The notes beneath the pieces are model-generated. The model was not told where the DNA came from, searched no databases, and saw only the letters and a program-made list of their open reading frames with translations. Positions 1-10,385 of a stretch of DNA of 64,000 nucleotides are shown one piece after another. The number at the start of each line of letters is the position of its first letter. Positions within the stretch are counted from its first letter, which is position 1. This DNA comes from Anodontia alba (taxonomy: Eukaryota > Mollusca > Bivalvia > Lucinida > Lucinidae), in the NCBI GenBank assembly GCA_964016985.1, contig OZ024830.1, forward strand, positions 77,434,763 through 77,498,762. Reading direction: 5' to 3'. The position numbers and the translations under genes are program-made.

Positions 1-217
1 TTGGAAAGTGTGACAGGAGTTTTCAGATTTTTTACCTAGAATTCAGTTTTTTTCATCTGTCCTCCAGTCTCATGCCTGGGATAGTCAAAGACCCAAAGCT
101 TCTTCATGCAGACAGCTAAGATTCTAATGAGACTGCGTGAATGCACAGGCTGATCTTACTCTTTGTGGCCGCAGAGGTCATTTGTAGGAATCACTGTGCC
201 CTGGCTCAAATGAAAAG

Positions 218-412
218 GTGAAAGTTTTAAACCATCCAGCTTATTCACCTGACCTGAGTCCCTGTGACTTCTTTTTATTTCCAAGGCTTAAGAAAATGCT
301 TTCTGGAAATAAGTATACATCTAGTTCTCTTGGCAGCGCTATTTATCAGTGTCTCCAACAGTTACAAAAATGTGTTTCAGTAGAGGGGGAATACTTTGAA
401 GGTTTGCAATAA
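218..412 (+). pseudogene. mariner transposase C-terminal relic
   Basis: An open frame of 64 codons encodes HPAYSPDLSPCDFFLF followed by LKKML, the signature around the third catalytic Asp of mariner (D,D34D) transposases. Nothing upstream in the window encodes the DNA-binding or first catalytic segments, so this is a 3' fragment. A related decayed fragment lies at 44690-44975 and shares LKKML and QCL. Bases 1-217 hold no other feature I can identify. Confidence 0.7.
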
Positions 413-555
413 AAATATGTTTGATAAAATGTAGCACTGAAGTTATCCGAACCCAGTGACAAAACTGTTTGCAGGACCCTCATTATTACTATTTGTGTTC
501 AGTGTGTGACTTCCTATCAACAACTTGCATCTCAATGTATTCAGCATGACAAGAG

Positions 556-840
556 TTAAAGGGGACTTGACACACTTGATCATTTTTCTGCTATTTTTGA
601 AAAGGGAGACAATATTGGTGACATCCTGTTTGAATTCCTGCACACCGAGCCCCTTCTGAAAAGGGGTCTACTATGGAAAGAATATGTTCCCAAGCCCCTT
701 CTGAAATGGGGTCTACTAAAAAGGAAAGAATTTGTTCCCTTTGGGAGGAAATTCTTTCCTTTAAGAGTAGGCCCCTTTCAAGAATTAAGGGAGGCAAAAA
801 CAATTTTACCTGCCCATGAAAGAAAATCCATTCCCCTTAA
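556..840 (-). mobile_element. MITE-F copy, TTAA-flanked
   Basis: Defining traits of MITE-F: ends resembling TTAAGGGGAATGGATACA, a purine-rich left part, and a central hairpin around GGGAGCAAATTCTTTCC with flanking GGGGTCTACTCTAAAAGG. This copy is bounded by TTAA at 556-559 and 837-840. It abuts a solo MITE-A terminus (about 530-559, ending GACAAGAGTTAA) and has a partial internal duplication of the GGGGTCTACT segment. Confidence 0.7.
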
Positions 841-962
841 AGGTTAATCCATTGTAGACTGAATGAACTCCCCCACACTATATATGTATGTTGGAAGATT
901 CTAATTTTGATTTTAGGTATATCAGGCTATGTGATTTAGATATTCTGAGAGAAAAATGGTTG

Positions 963-1075
963 AACTATTTGCCAACAGTGGAGACTCTGATCAGATGCTG
1001 CATTCTGCAGCATCTGACCCTGATCAGATGCTGGGTTCTGTGGTGTCTGATCTGGGTCTGCACCATTTGCCAGTT
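963..1075. repeat. MITE-G-like hairpin core remnant
   Basis: Paired CTGATCAGATGCTGCATT and AGCATCTGACCCTGATCAG segments, then a second CAGATGCTG and GGGTCTGCAC. This matches the stem of MITE-G without recognisable outer ends. The rest of 841-1417 holds no gene I can support. Confidence 0.45.
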
Positions 1076-1417
1076 ACCCTTTTAGGGGTCTCCAGACTAC
1101 AATGGGTTCAGGATATCCTAGAACATATTTTGCTTACTTTGAAAAGTTAGATTTTTTTTAACCTCTTGCCTTAAATTTCCCCTGGAACCCTGGAATATAT
1201 TCAGTTTGATTTAATATGGAAGGTTATCGTAATTTGTGTTGGCTTATCACAGATTAAATGGCTCATAGAAAGATTTCCACCTTGAAAACTTGATTTATGA
1301 AAGAAGCATTACTGGTAATGAATAATTTATGAAAACAGTAACTGTCAGAATTTTTTTTTTTTTTTAGGTTTTCACCAGTTGCCTGGCCAAACACTCATTT
1401 ATTTTTAAATACAGCTC

Positions 1418-1629
1418 TACCCTTGTCCTGCTGAACCCGGATAGACCCTGATTTTGCAAACAGTGTAGATCCAGATCAGTTGGTTTCTGAAGAAGCCAAC
1501 TGATCTGGATCTGCACTGTTTGCCATTTAGTATATATAGTTATGTCAACAATCTGGTTCAAGTTACCTGATTGGCTGAAAATTAGAAGTGGGCATGGCAT
1601 CTTAATTTATTCAGCATGACAAGGGTTAA
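1418..1629 (-). mobile_element. MITE-A copy (TTAA, palindromic), reverse
   Basis: MITE-A is ~212 bp. It has ends CCCTTGTCCTGCTGAA and TTCAGCAGGACAAGGG with TTAA outside, a conserved single-copy arm containing CCACTTCTAATTTTCAGCC, and a central ~64 nt hairpin with stem CAGATCCAGATCAGTTGGCT. This copy is reversed relative to 4495-4707. Its right TTAA is intact (1626-1629) and its left is CTAC. Confidence 0.8.
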
Positions 1630-1791
1630 ATTGTGACCATGAGGCTGTAGTATAACATATAAGGGAGCATTGAGCAGCCTGCTGACAAATAGAGTACTCA
1701 CTACATATTTTCATCAAAAAGTAAGAAAAATATTATGCAGATTCTCCTTATCTGGAACTATGCTAATATGAATTTTTTCATATGTTTTCAG

Positions 1792-1999
1792 TGTCCTCCA
1801 TGTAGAGCTTTCACCCCAGAACTTGTGTATACATATGAGAAATTAAAATCATCTGGAAAGAAGTTTGAAGTGGTGTTTGTGTCGTCAGACCGCAGTGAAG
1901 AATGGTTTCAACAGTATGCCAGTACCATGCCGTGGCTTTCGGTTCCATATACAGACACAACTCGGCTACAAATGTTGAAAACATCATTTGGTGTTGATG
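1792..1999 (+). CDS. NXN: Nucleoredoxin-like, exon with CPPC active site
   Basis: After a pyrimidine-rich AG acceptor the exon opens in phase 0 with CPPCRAFTPEL, the redox-active CxxC of the thioredoxin-like fold of nucleoredoxin (a thioredoxin-related oxidoreductase that regulates Wnt signalling through Dishevelled in vertebrates). FEVVFVSSDRSEEWFQQY and a MPWLSVPY motif follow, the typical strand-helix-strand of nucleoredoxin/tryparedoxin proteins. The exon ends after GTTGATG at a GTATGT donor in phase 1. The Trp that normally precedes CPPC must come from an upstream exon outside the window. The family is clear; orthology to NXN rather than an NXN-like paralogue is inferred from length and the C-terminal domain. 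Confidence 0.88.
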
Positions 2000-2026
2000 G
2001 TATGTTTTTAACTCAGGTTTAAAGTT

Positions 2027-3265
2027 CTTTTCCCATTGCTTGCATAAAATGTCCCCGAATTTCAAAGAATGGGGGAATTTACCCTGTCCATATGCATATA
2101 TGTATGTATGTGCACATTTTGTCCGGGCCATAACTATGTTATCCCTTGATGGATTTTGAAATGACTTGGCAGAAATGTTTACCATCATGATGCAATGTGT
2201 CGCGCATAAGACCCAGTTTTGTAGTGCCAAGGGCAAGTTCACATGTAGAGGTCAAAGGTAAAAAATAGTTGTATTTTTTTTTTTCGTGTCCTGTCCATAA
2301 CTTTGCTATTCCTCAATCAATTTTGAAATGATGGCAGAAATGTTGACTTTCATGAGACAATGTGTTGCCCGCAAGACCCAGGTCTGTTGCTCCAAGGACA
2401 AGGTCACACTTTGAGGTCAAAGGTCAAAAATAGGATATAATTTTTCGTGTCTTGTCCATAAGTTTGCCATATTCCTTGATGGATTTTAAAATGACTTGGC
2501 AGAAATGTTGACCTTCATACGATAATGTGTCGTGCGCAAAACCCAGATCTGTAGCTCAAAGGTCAAGGTCACACTTAGAGGTAAATTTCAAAAATAGGAT
2601 CTTTTTTATTCTTGTCCGTTCCATAACTTGGCCATTCTTTTATGGATTTTGAAATGACTTGGCAGAAATGCTGACCATCATAAGACAATAAAAAATTGCA
2701 TGCAAGACCCAAGGTCTGTAGCTCCAAGATCAAGGTCACACTTACAGGTCAAATGTCAAAAATATGGTCTTCGTGTCCAGTCCATAACTTTGCCATTCCT
2801 TGATGGATTTTGAAATGACGGCAGAAATGTTGACCACCTTCATGAGACAATGTGTTGCGTGCAAGACCCAGGTCTGTAGCTCCAAGGTCAAGGTCACATT
2901 TAGAGGTCAAATGTCAAAAATAGGGTCTTTTTTAAATGTCCAATCCATAACTTTGCCATTCCTAGATGGATTTTGAAATTACTTGGCAGAAATATCGACC
3001 ATCATGAGACACTGTGTAGCGCGCAAGACCCAGGTCTGTAGCTCCAAGGTCAAGGTCACACTTAGAGGTCAAAAATAGGGTCTTGTTTTTTCGTGTTTGG
3101 TCCATAACTTTGTCATTCTCAATGGATTTTGAAATGACATGGCAAAAATGTTGACCTTCATGAGACAATGTGTTGCCCGCAAGACTCAGGTCTGTAGCGC
3201 CAAGGTAAAGGTTACACTTAGAGGTCAAATGTCAAAAATAGGGTCTTTTTTTTCTTCTACTTGCC
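2027..3265 (+). repeat. Tandem ~160 bp core array, Helitron/pearl-like
   Basis: About seven units of 155-168 bp, each with a Tcc-ATAACTTTGCCATTCC segment, GATGGATTTTGAAATGA, GACAATGTGT, GACCCAGGTCTGTAGC and AAGGTCACACTTAGAGGTCA. Left edge carries GTCCCC...GGGGGAA. It starts about 28 bp after the nucleoredoxin donor at 2000. The reverse-strand open frames here only reflect the repeat. Confidence 0.8.
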
Positions 3266-3345
3266 CACACATTTCTGAACAGCTATGACACAATCATCTT
3301 GCCAGACATGCAGTGTTTATAATATTATTGGTTATTTTTCCTTAT

Positions 3346-3494
3346 TTTTATGCCCCGGCCATTAGAAGAATGGTGCAAAGGGCATAAAGTATTACCCCTG
3401 TCTGTCAGTCTCTGTCCGCATCTGAGGTGATGTTAGAAATTTGTGTTTAAGTTTTTCAGGTGGGGGCATCTGTGTCCTTTGGACACAATTCTAG
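3346..3494 (+). mobile_element. Helitron-like minimal element
   Basis: Opens TTTTTATGCCCCGGCC and closes with GTGGGGGCAT, then a short hairpin GTGTCC-TTT-GGACAC, AATT and CTAG followed by T. Subterminal inverted repeat plus 3' hairpin and CTAG is Helitron/HINE architecture. It has the same ends as 6031-7846 but no tandem core, so it is an internally deleted relative. Confidence 0.7.
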
Positions 3495-3735
3495 TTCTGT
3501 TTTAATTCAGATACAAGTCAATAAGAAACTCTAATTTTCATCGATGTCAAATTGAATTTTTGTGTTAAATATAAAGACTATCCAAATAAAACTTGTAGAG
3601 GAAGATAGGTGCCGATTATCTACATAAACTTCCATGGACACAACATTGAGCAGTTTTGCAGCAGATTCTCTAAGTCTGTGATTGACATCCATGTGCACTT
3701 CTTCAGGTATTGTATTCTATCAATAGCCAATCATC

Positions 3736-4192
3736 CCTTAAGGCCAAAAAAAAAAAAGGTATTAGATTCTCAGGCACCGCCATGTCTGTCCAAAAAGTCC
3801 TGCATATATAATATTTTTCACTGGTAAGTTTTTTCCGACCCACGAAAATACGTGACACTGGATTTTTCTTGCTTATCTGAGAACCATTTCTAATCAAATT
3901 GCAATCTGGACCACAAACATATGGCATTCTTACTTACTTGCAAAGAAAATTGTTAAATTATGATCTGTTTATGTTGTTTGAGACTTTAAACTTGGATTTT
4001 AGATATTTCCAGTAAAACCACCACCATTTTATTTAGCCAAACAAACCCAAATGTCCAAGAATGTATCCACCGGTGGGTACATTCAAATGTCCAAGAATGT
4101 ACCCACCGGAAAATGAAAATAGAAAGCCGCCTGCACGCATCTGTTTTTTGAAAAAGTGTCTGAGAATCTAATAACTTTTTTTAGGCCTAAAG
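3736..4192. mobile_element. TIR element, unclassified
   Basis: Left end CTTAAGGCC, poly-A, then GTATTAGATTCTCAG; right end CTGAGAATCTAATAAC, poly-T, then AGGCCTAAAG. These ~30 bp ends are inverted repeats. Inside, a ~35 bp segment containing AATGTCCAAGAATGTA occurs twice (4047-4110). No transposase frame. Confidence 0.6.
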
Positions 4193-4256
4193 TGTGCAAT
4201 TTTGTTTAGCCTAAAGTGTGCAATTTTGTTTGGCCGAAAGTGTGCAATTTTGTTCC
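4186..4256 (+). repeat. Three-unit minisatellite
   Basis: CTAAAGTGTGCAATTTTGTT is repeated about three times with period 22-25 bp, starting at the right end of the preceding TIR element. 4257-4494 shows nothing else recognisable. Confidence 0.75.
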
Positions 4257-4494
4257 TATTATAAGCATTCAGTCAACCTTGGCTTTACTTTTGTAGGCCA
4301 TTTAGAGTGTTAGATAAGTAGAGTTTTCTGAATTTCAAGAAAAGTGACTACCTAAGATCATTTTATAATCTTCTCACTACTAAAGACAATTTTAATGATG
4401 TTCAATAGGTTTTGTTTTAATGAAGGTAAAAGTAATGAACATAAATATTTTATCTTTTAATCAGATATTTTACTTTGAAATCTGACAATCTTAG

Positions 4495-4707
4495 TTAACC
4501 CTTGTCCTGCTGAATAAATTAAGATGCCACGCCCACTTCTAATTTTCAGCCAGTCAGATTACTTGATCCAAGTTGTTGTTATAAATTCGCATACTTAATG
4601 GCAAACAGTGCAGATCCAGATCAGTTGGCTTCTGAAGAAGCCAACTGATCTGGATCTACACTGTTTGCAAAACAGGGTATATCCGGGTTCAGCAGGACAA
4701 GGGTTAA
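4495..4707 (+). mobile_element. MITE-A copy, canonical
   Basis: Complete copy with TTAA on both sides (4495-4498, 4704-4707), both 16 bp ends intact and the central hairpin intact. Best local reference for the family. Confidence 0.88.
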
Positions 4708-4887
4708 GTCTTAAATCTTTGGAGAAGAGTGGGCCTCCTCTTAGCTTTAAAATTCTGTCGAACTTCAGGAAGTTGTAAAGCCTTCATCTATCACATTATA
4801 GTGAAACCTATGACTATCTCAAATTTGAAACCTGTCTGAGACATCAGAGCCTGTCTTCCTCCAAAACTGTTATACAAGAAAGTTTCT

Positions 4888-5101
4888 TTAACCCTTGTCC
4901 TGCTGAATAAATTAAGATGCCACACCCTCTTCTAATTTTCAGCCAATCAGATTACTTGATCTGGATTATTGCTTTAAATTCAAATACTTAATGGCAAGCA
5001 GTGCAGATCCAGATCAGTTGGCTTCTTCAGAAGCCCACTGATCTTGATTTGCACTGTTTGCAAAGGCAGTGTATATCCGGGTTCAGCAGGACAAGGGTTA
5101 A
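4888..5101 (+). mobile_element. MITE-A copy
   Basis: TTAA at 4888-4891 and 5098-5101. Both ends intact. The hairpin has a few unpaired changes on the right arm (CCCACTGATCTTGATTT). Confidence 0.86.
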
Positions 5102-5386
5102 AAACGTATAATTAAAAAGTTATTGCAAAAGTTCAACCTGAAAAAGGTTTTAGTTTAATAATGTTTATTGTTACAATTGTCATATTTCATTACATTGTAA
5201 GAACAAAACCGCATACAACTGTTGCTACTTTTCCTTCGGTCACTTGACGTCTGTGTTTTTTCCAAAGTCAGATTCTTCCTAACTGGCTGTTGAGCTTTGT
5301 GAGCTAACAAAATTAATACGGCAGCAAAGATGAATTTGATGAGTGACCATTGTTAAAACAAGTCAGATATCTACTGATCATTTCAC

Positions 5387-5591
5387 TTAAGGGGAATGTA
5401 TACATTTTCAGGGGAGGCAACTGTCAAAATGGTTCTGGCCTCCCTTCTAAAAGGGAATACTCTGAAAAGGAAAGAATTCCCTCCCCTAGGAAGGGACTAG
5501 GTGTGCAGGAAAGCAAATAGAAATACACAGAATTTGTCTCCCTTGTCAAAAAAGAATACAAAAATCTTCCAAGTGCATCCATTCCCATTAA
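5387..5591 (+). mobile_element. MITE-F copy, TTAA-flanked
   Basis: TTAA at 5387-5390 and 5588-5591 with ends TTAAGGGGAATGTATACA and CATTCCCATTAA. The central hairpin is reduced. The tail keeps the family segment GTGTGCAGGAAAGCAAA. Confidence 0.78.
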
Positions 5592-5646
5592 TTGTATCTA
5601 CGCTTTGAGCGATAAAATGTATTTGTAACTATAATGCTACGTATCC

Positions 5647-5840
5647 TGGGTACAAATTTCAACAGATGTTAGTTTTCTTTTTTTCTTCCAGAAAGTAGGG
5701 GTTAACTTTACGTGAAAATTGTCTCCGTTGAGACAATTTTTATGAAATGTCAAACCCTACTTTCTGGAAAAAATAAAGATAAAAAATCACCAACTTATTG
5801 TCAGCTGAATTTTTGCCCAGAGTGCTTAAAGATTAAATAC
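5647..5840 (+). mobile_element. MITE-E copy
   Basis: MITE-E is ~200 bp. Its ends contain AATTTCAGCAGACGACA and TGTCGTCTGCTGAAATTT. The inner palindrome is built on TTTCATGCAAATTGTCTCC and on CCCAGAAAACAGG / CCTGTTTTCTGGG. This copy centres on GTCTCCGTTGAGAC and ends about 20 bp before the next nucleoredoxin exon. Confidence 0.75.
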
Positions 5841-5861
5841 TGATGGTTCCCTCTGTTACAG

Positions 5862-5950
5862 GTATTCCCATGTTGGTGATGTTGGATGAGCTGGGAAACG
5901 TGATCACCATCGATGGAAGATTGGCAGTGAATGAAGATAGGGAAGGGCAG
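5862..5950 (+). CDS. NXN: Nucleoredoxin-like, second exon in window
   Basis: Acceptor TTACAG at 5856-5861, donor GTAAAA at 5951. Phase 1 entry completes Gly split across the intron (D-G-I-P), then MLVMLDELGNVITIDGR and an acidic end. The Ile-Pro is the conserved cis-Pro element facing the CxxC in thioredoxin folds. Exits in phase 0 after 29 whole codons. It is followed by a 31.5 kb intron made almost wholly of repeats. Confidence 0.88.
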
Positions 5951-6030
5951 GTAAAATAGCAGACAACTTGTTAATGCTTAGCTTACTAGGTTTAATTTTT
6001 AAAGCAGAATGATGACATATGGAGATGACT

Positions 6031-7846
6031 TTTTATGCCCCCGCCTATTCGAAGAACAGCGGATGGGCATTAAGTATTACCCCTGTCCGTCCCGTACGTC
6101 TGTCCGTCCGTACGTCCCACTTCGTGTCCCGGCCATAACTCCCAAACCATATGGAATATATTCATGAAACTTCACAGGTGCATACATCACATTGAGACGA
6201 TGTGTCATGAACAAGGAAGACAACTCTTGCGTTTTTGTTTTTTGAATTATCTTCCCTTGACTTAGTTCCATATAGGAAACCGTGTCCGGGCCATAACTCC
6301 TAAACCGTATGGAATATATTCATGAAACTATACAGGTGCATGCATCACATTGAGACGAGGTGTCATGAACAAGGAAGACAACTCTGGCATTTTCGGTTTT
6401 TGAATTATTTCCCCTTGACTTAGTTGCATATAGTTAACCGTGTCCGGGCCATAACTCCTAAACCATATGGAATATATTCATGAAACTTTATGGGTGCATG
6501 CATCACATTGAGACGATGTGTCATGAACAAGGAAGACAACTCTTGCATTTTTTGTTTTTGAATTATCTTCCCTTGACTTAGTTCCATATAGGTAACTGTG
6601 TCCGGGCCATAACTCCTAAACTGTATGAAATATATTCATGAAACTTTACCAGTGCCTGCATCACACTGAGACAATGTGTCATGAACAAGGAAGACAACTC
6701 TTGCATTTTTGGTTTTTGAATTATTTCTGCTTGACTTAGTTCCATACAGTTAACTGTGTCCGGGCCATAACTCCTAAACCGTACGAAATATATTCATGAA
6801 ACTTTACCAGTGCATGCATCACACTGAGAAGATGTGTCATGAGCAAGGAAGAAAACTCTTGCATTTTTGGTTTTTGAATTATTTCCCCTTGACTTAGTTC
6901 CATATAATCTGTGTCCGGGCCATAACTCCTAAACCGTATGGAATATATTCATGAAACTATACAGGTGCATGCATCCCATTCAGACGATGTGTCATGAACA
7001 AGGAAGACAACCTGGCATTTTTGGTTTTTGAATTCTTTCCCCTTGACTTAGTTGCATATAATTAACTGTGTCCGGGCCATAACTCCTAAACCATATGGAA
7101 TATATTCATGAAACTTTACAGGTGCATGCATCACATTGAGACGATGTGTCATGAACAAGGAAGACAACTCTTGCGTTTTTCGTTTTTGAATTTTCTTCCC
7201 TTGACTTAGTTCCATATAGTAAACTGGGTCCAGGCCATAACTCCTAAACCGTATCGAATATATTCATGAAACAATATGGGTGCATGCATCACATTTAGAC
7301 AATGTGTCATGAACAAGGAAGACAACTCTTGCATGTTTTGCTTTTTGAATTATTTCCCTTTGACTTAGTTCCATATAGTAAGCTGTGTCAGGGCCAAAAC
7401 TCCTAAACCGTATGGAATATATTCATGAAACTTATGCCTATTTGAAGAATAGCGGAAGGGCATTTAGTGTTATCCCTGTCTGTCCCGTCCGTCCGTCCGT
7501 CTGTCCCACTTCTTGTCCGGGCCATAACTCCTAAACCGTATGGAATATATTCATGAATCTTTACAGGTGCATGCATCACATTGACAGGATGTGTCATGAA
7601 CAAGGAAGACAACTCTTGCATTTTTTTGTTTTTGAATTATCTTCCCTTGACTTAGTTCCATATAGTAAACCATGTGCGGGCCTTATTGATTAAAGCAAAG
7701 GTTTCTTAAAGGTTTAATTGTGTTCTCTTAAAAATGATATCTACCTTAATAATAACTTCATGCTATACCTGTTACAATTACATATAAACCCTTTTTCTGA
7801 ATGGCATTTGGCGGGGGCATCCGTGTCCTATGGACACTTTTTCTAG
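6031..7846 (+). mobile_element. Helitron-like element with ten-unit core
   Basis: 5' end TTTTATGCCCCCGCC; 3' end GGCGGGGGCAT, hairpin GTGTCC-TAT-GGACAC, TTTTT, CTAG, T. The core holds about ten ~157 bp units marked by GGAATATATTCATGAAAC and GTGTCATGAACAAGGAAGACAA. At 7433-7510 a second copy of the 5' region (GCCTATTTGAAGAATAGCGG and the CCGTC run) interrupts the array, so the element looks like two copies joined. Resembles bivalve pearl/HINE elements; no Rep-helicase frame, so non-autonomous. Confidence 0.82.
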
Positions 7847-7848
7847 TC

Positions 7849-8224
7849 TTAACCTTTGTCATGCTGAATAAATTAAGATGCCATGCCCACTACTAATTTC
7901 CAACAATCAGATTACTTGATCCGGATTTTTGATAGAAATTCACATATTTAATGACAAACAGTGCAGATCCAAATCAGTTGGCTTCTTCAGAAGCCAACTG
8001 ATCTGGATCTACACTGTTTGCAAAGGCAGGGTATATTCGGGTTCAGCAGGAACTACTAATTTCCAGCCAATCAGATTACTTGATCTGTGTTATTGATAGA
8101 AATTCATATATTTAATGTCAAACAGTGCAGATCCAGATCAGTTGGCTTCTTCAGAAGCCAACTGATTTGGATCTACTCTGTTTGCTAAGACAGGGCATGT
8201 CGTGTTCAGCAAGAGAAGAGATAA
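7849..8224 (+). mobile_element. MITE-A dimer
   Basis: Two MITE-A bodies in direct orientation. The first ends at about 8051 with GGGTTCAGCAGGA and is fused directly to the second at ACTACTAATTTCCAGCC, which has lost its left ~50 bp. The second ends TTCAGCAAGAGAAGAG. Confidence 0.8.
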
Positions 8225-8372
8225 TTTTCCCCAAAAATAGGTTTTGATATTTCATGCTAATTGTCTTCTTAGAAGACAATTTGCTTGAAATGTCAAAGCC
8301 TATTTTTTGGAACAAAATAAGAAAAATATCAGTTTGTCGTCTGCTGAATTTGCCCAGAGTGTGGTAATATAT
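8222..8372 (+). mobile_element. MITE-E copy, left end missing
   Basis: Central palindrome GTCTTCTTAGAAGAC flanked by TTTCATGCTAATT and AATTTGCTTGAAATGTC. Right end TCGTCTGCTGAATTTGCCCAG is present. The left TIR is replaced by the end of the MITE-A dimer. Confidence 0.7.
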
Positions 8373-8373
8373 T

Positions 8374-8982
8374 TAAGGAGGAGTATTTAGTGATTATTCT
8401 GGGATAATTGTTCTTATTTCTCCATTAAAAATACATGTAGTTTGTCAGTACTCATTATATTCCCCCTGCCTAAGGGGAGGAGACAGGGACATTGATTTTG
8501 GTGCAGATCCCATCACACTTTCTTGTCTGCACAATATCTTGTGAACCAGTGGTTGGATTCTTACCAAATTTTCATGGATATATAATTGGGATGTAACAAA
8601 AAAATGATTAAATTTTGGTGACTTTGACCATATTTTCAAGGTCACAGCAGTAGAAAAAATTGAAAGTGTCGGCATCACACTTTCTAGTCTGCACAATATC
8701 TTGTGAACCAGTGGTTGGATTCTTACCAAATTTTCATGGATATATAATTGGGACATAACAAAAAACTGATTAGATTTTGGTGACCTTGACCAAATTTTCA
8801 AGATTACAGCAGTAGAAAAAATTGAAAATTCACGGTGGGAGGTGGGGAACATGTTTTCTGTGAAAACACTGCTACTAGTTTGAAATGCCTTGTTGAGGAC
8901 TTATAATGTGATCCCACAACATGAGTTTTTATGGAGGACTGGAGAAATTATCCCAGAATTATCATCAAATACTCCTGAATAT
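8374..8982. mobile_element. MITE-B palindrome split by a Helitron
   Basis: Outer arms TAAGGAGGAGTATTTAGTGA with CTGGGATAATT, and AATTATCCCAGAATTATCA with AATACTCCTG, are inverted repeats of an extended MITE-B. The left arm breaks at GTACTCATTATA and the right resumes at TTTGAAATGCC after 8878. Confidence 0.7.
8460..8878 (+). mobile_element. Helitron-like element, two-unit core
   Basis: 5' TCCCCCTGCCTAAGGGGAGG; two ~167 bp core units (CTGCACAATATCTTGTGAAC at 8529 and 8693); 3' GGTGGGGAACA, hairpin TGTTTTC-TGT-GAAAACA, then CTAG at 8875-8878 followed by T. Same subfamily as 58436-58677. The long minus-strand open frame here is a repeat translation, not a gene. Confidence 0.8.
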
Positions 8983-9090
8983 CTAAGAAAAAGCTGACCC
9001 AGAATCAATAGATTTTGTGCAAAATCTTAGCAAGATGCTTTCTCATTGATATTTTCCTTGGTTCTCCACAAACCCATATCCTGTGGATAC

Positions 9091-9301
9091 TTAATACTGC
9101 TCCTACTGAATCCGGATATACCCTGCCACAGCAAATAGTGTAGATCTAGATCAGTTGGCTTCTTCAGAAGCCAACTGATCTGGATCTGCACTGTTTGTCA
9201 TTCAGTATGTGACTTTGTATCAATCTGAATGAAGTTATCTGATTGGCTGAAAATTAGAAGTGGGCATGACATATTAATTTATTCAGCATGCCAAGGGTTA
9301 A
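9091..9301 (-). mobile_element. MITE-A copy, reverse
   Basis: TTAA at both ends (9091-9094, 9298-9301). The left end is diverged (TACTGCTCCTACTGAA); hairpin intact. Confidence 0.82.
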
Positions 9302-9387
9302 TTAGAATTTCCTCAAGGTATTTGTAATGAGTACCTTACTACCTTTTAACATAATCTGTTAAGGAATAAAAGCTACAGTATTCATCC

Positions 9388-9615
9388 AATGTGTTGGGAT
9401 AGATAAGTCTGAGCAAACTATATAGACCTAGATCAGATGCTGCAGAATACAGCATCTGATCAGGGTCATCTGTTCAGGGTCTGCACTGTTTGTCACTCAT
9501 CTAGCAGCACATCATATTGACCTGTTCAAATGTTAGGAGAAGTATAGGTCTGAGGAGACAGTGCAGACTTGGGTTAGATTCCAGCAACTTTTAAACACAT
9601 TAATAAGTAACAAAA
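9388..9615. mobile_element. MITE-G copy, decayed
   Basis: MITE-G: ends of the type TACCCTAAATATTGGGAC, stem CAAACAGTGTAGACCCAG, loop CAGATGCTGCAGAATGCAGC, then TTTAGACACATC and TTTTAGGACAAGT. Here the stem core (AGATGCTGCAGAATACAGCA) and the GGTCTGCACTGTTTG arm are clear; the ends are eroded. Confidence 0.6.
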
Positions 9616-9649
9616 CTGGCTTGATCAAATGTCAGAAGTATGGAAAAGA

Positions 9650-9957
9650 TATACCGTATTCGACCTAATTACCGCACTGTGCGCCTAGGTTTTTCAAAAG
9701 CACTGGGAAAACTTGTAAAATATCCACCTAATAAGGGCACACTTTAAAGAAAGATCAACAGAGGACTTCATGAGGAGCATATTTAATGATGCTTATGCGG
9801 TATTATTTTCTGTTTTCTTGTCGAGGCAATTCAAATGAGGACCCATAACATATGTTTTTATAAAGAAGTAGACTGGTTGTAATCTTTTAGATTACTAAAT
9901 TGCTTGAATGTGCGCTTATAGGAGCATGTGTGGTAATTAGGTCGAATACAGTATTAT
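9650..9957 (+). mobile_element. MITE-K copy
   Basis: Inverted ends ATACCGTATTCGACCTAATT at left and AATTAGGTCGAATACAGTAT at right. The interior has a MITE-B-like right arm at 9821-9868. A second copy lies at 17571-17926. Confidence 0.75.
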
Positions 9958-10004
9958 CCTTATATTTTGGGTAAATATGGTAGCCATCTTAGCTGTATCT
10001 ACTG

Positions 10005-10385
10005 TATTCACTGTACGTATTCAGACAGACAGGCCTGAACAGTGTAGACCCAGATGAGATGCTGCAGAGTGCAGCATCTCATCAGGGTCTACACTTTTTG
10101 CCACTCATCCAGAAATTTTTAGATACATCGGGTAGTAAATTGTACTTGTTCAAATTTTAGAATTCACCGTATGTATTCAGACAGACAGGCCTGAACAAAC
10201 AGTGTAGACCCAGATGAGACAGACTCCGCAGAATGTGGCGTCTCATCAGGGTCTGCCCTGTTTGCCACTCATCCAGCAATTTTTAGACACATTGGGTAGT
10301 ATATTGTACTTGTTCAAATTTTAGAACAAGTGTGGTAAGCAGTTGAGGTGTCTGAATACTTTGGGTAAAATATGGTACGAGAAAT
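10005..10385. mobile_element. Two tandem MITE-G copies
   Basis: Two bodies in the same orientation, each with CGTATGTATTCAGACAGACAG, a CAGTGTAGACCCAGATGAGA stem and a TTTTTAGACACAT tail. The second (from about 10165) ends ACTTTGGGTAAAATATGGTA. Confidence 0.72.

Noticed and set aside
1811..2242. 143-codon minus-strand frame opposite the first nucleoredoxin exon
   Set aside because: It is antisense to a well-supported exon and then runs into the tandem core array. No recognisable domain.
8445..8852. 135-codon minus-strand frame with two similar halves
   Set aside because: The internal similarity is the 167 bp Helitron core repeated twice; it is not a gene.
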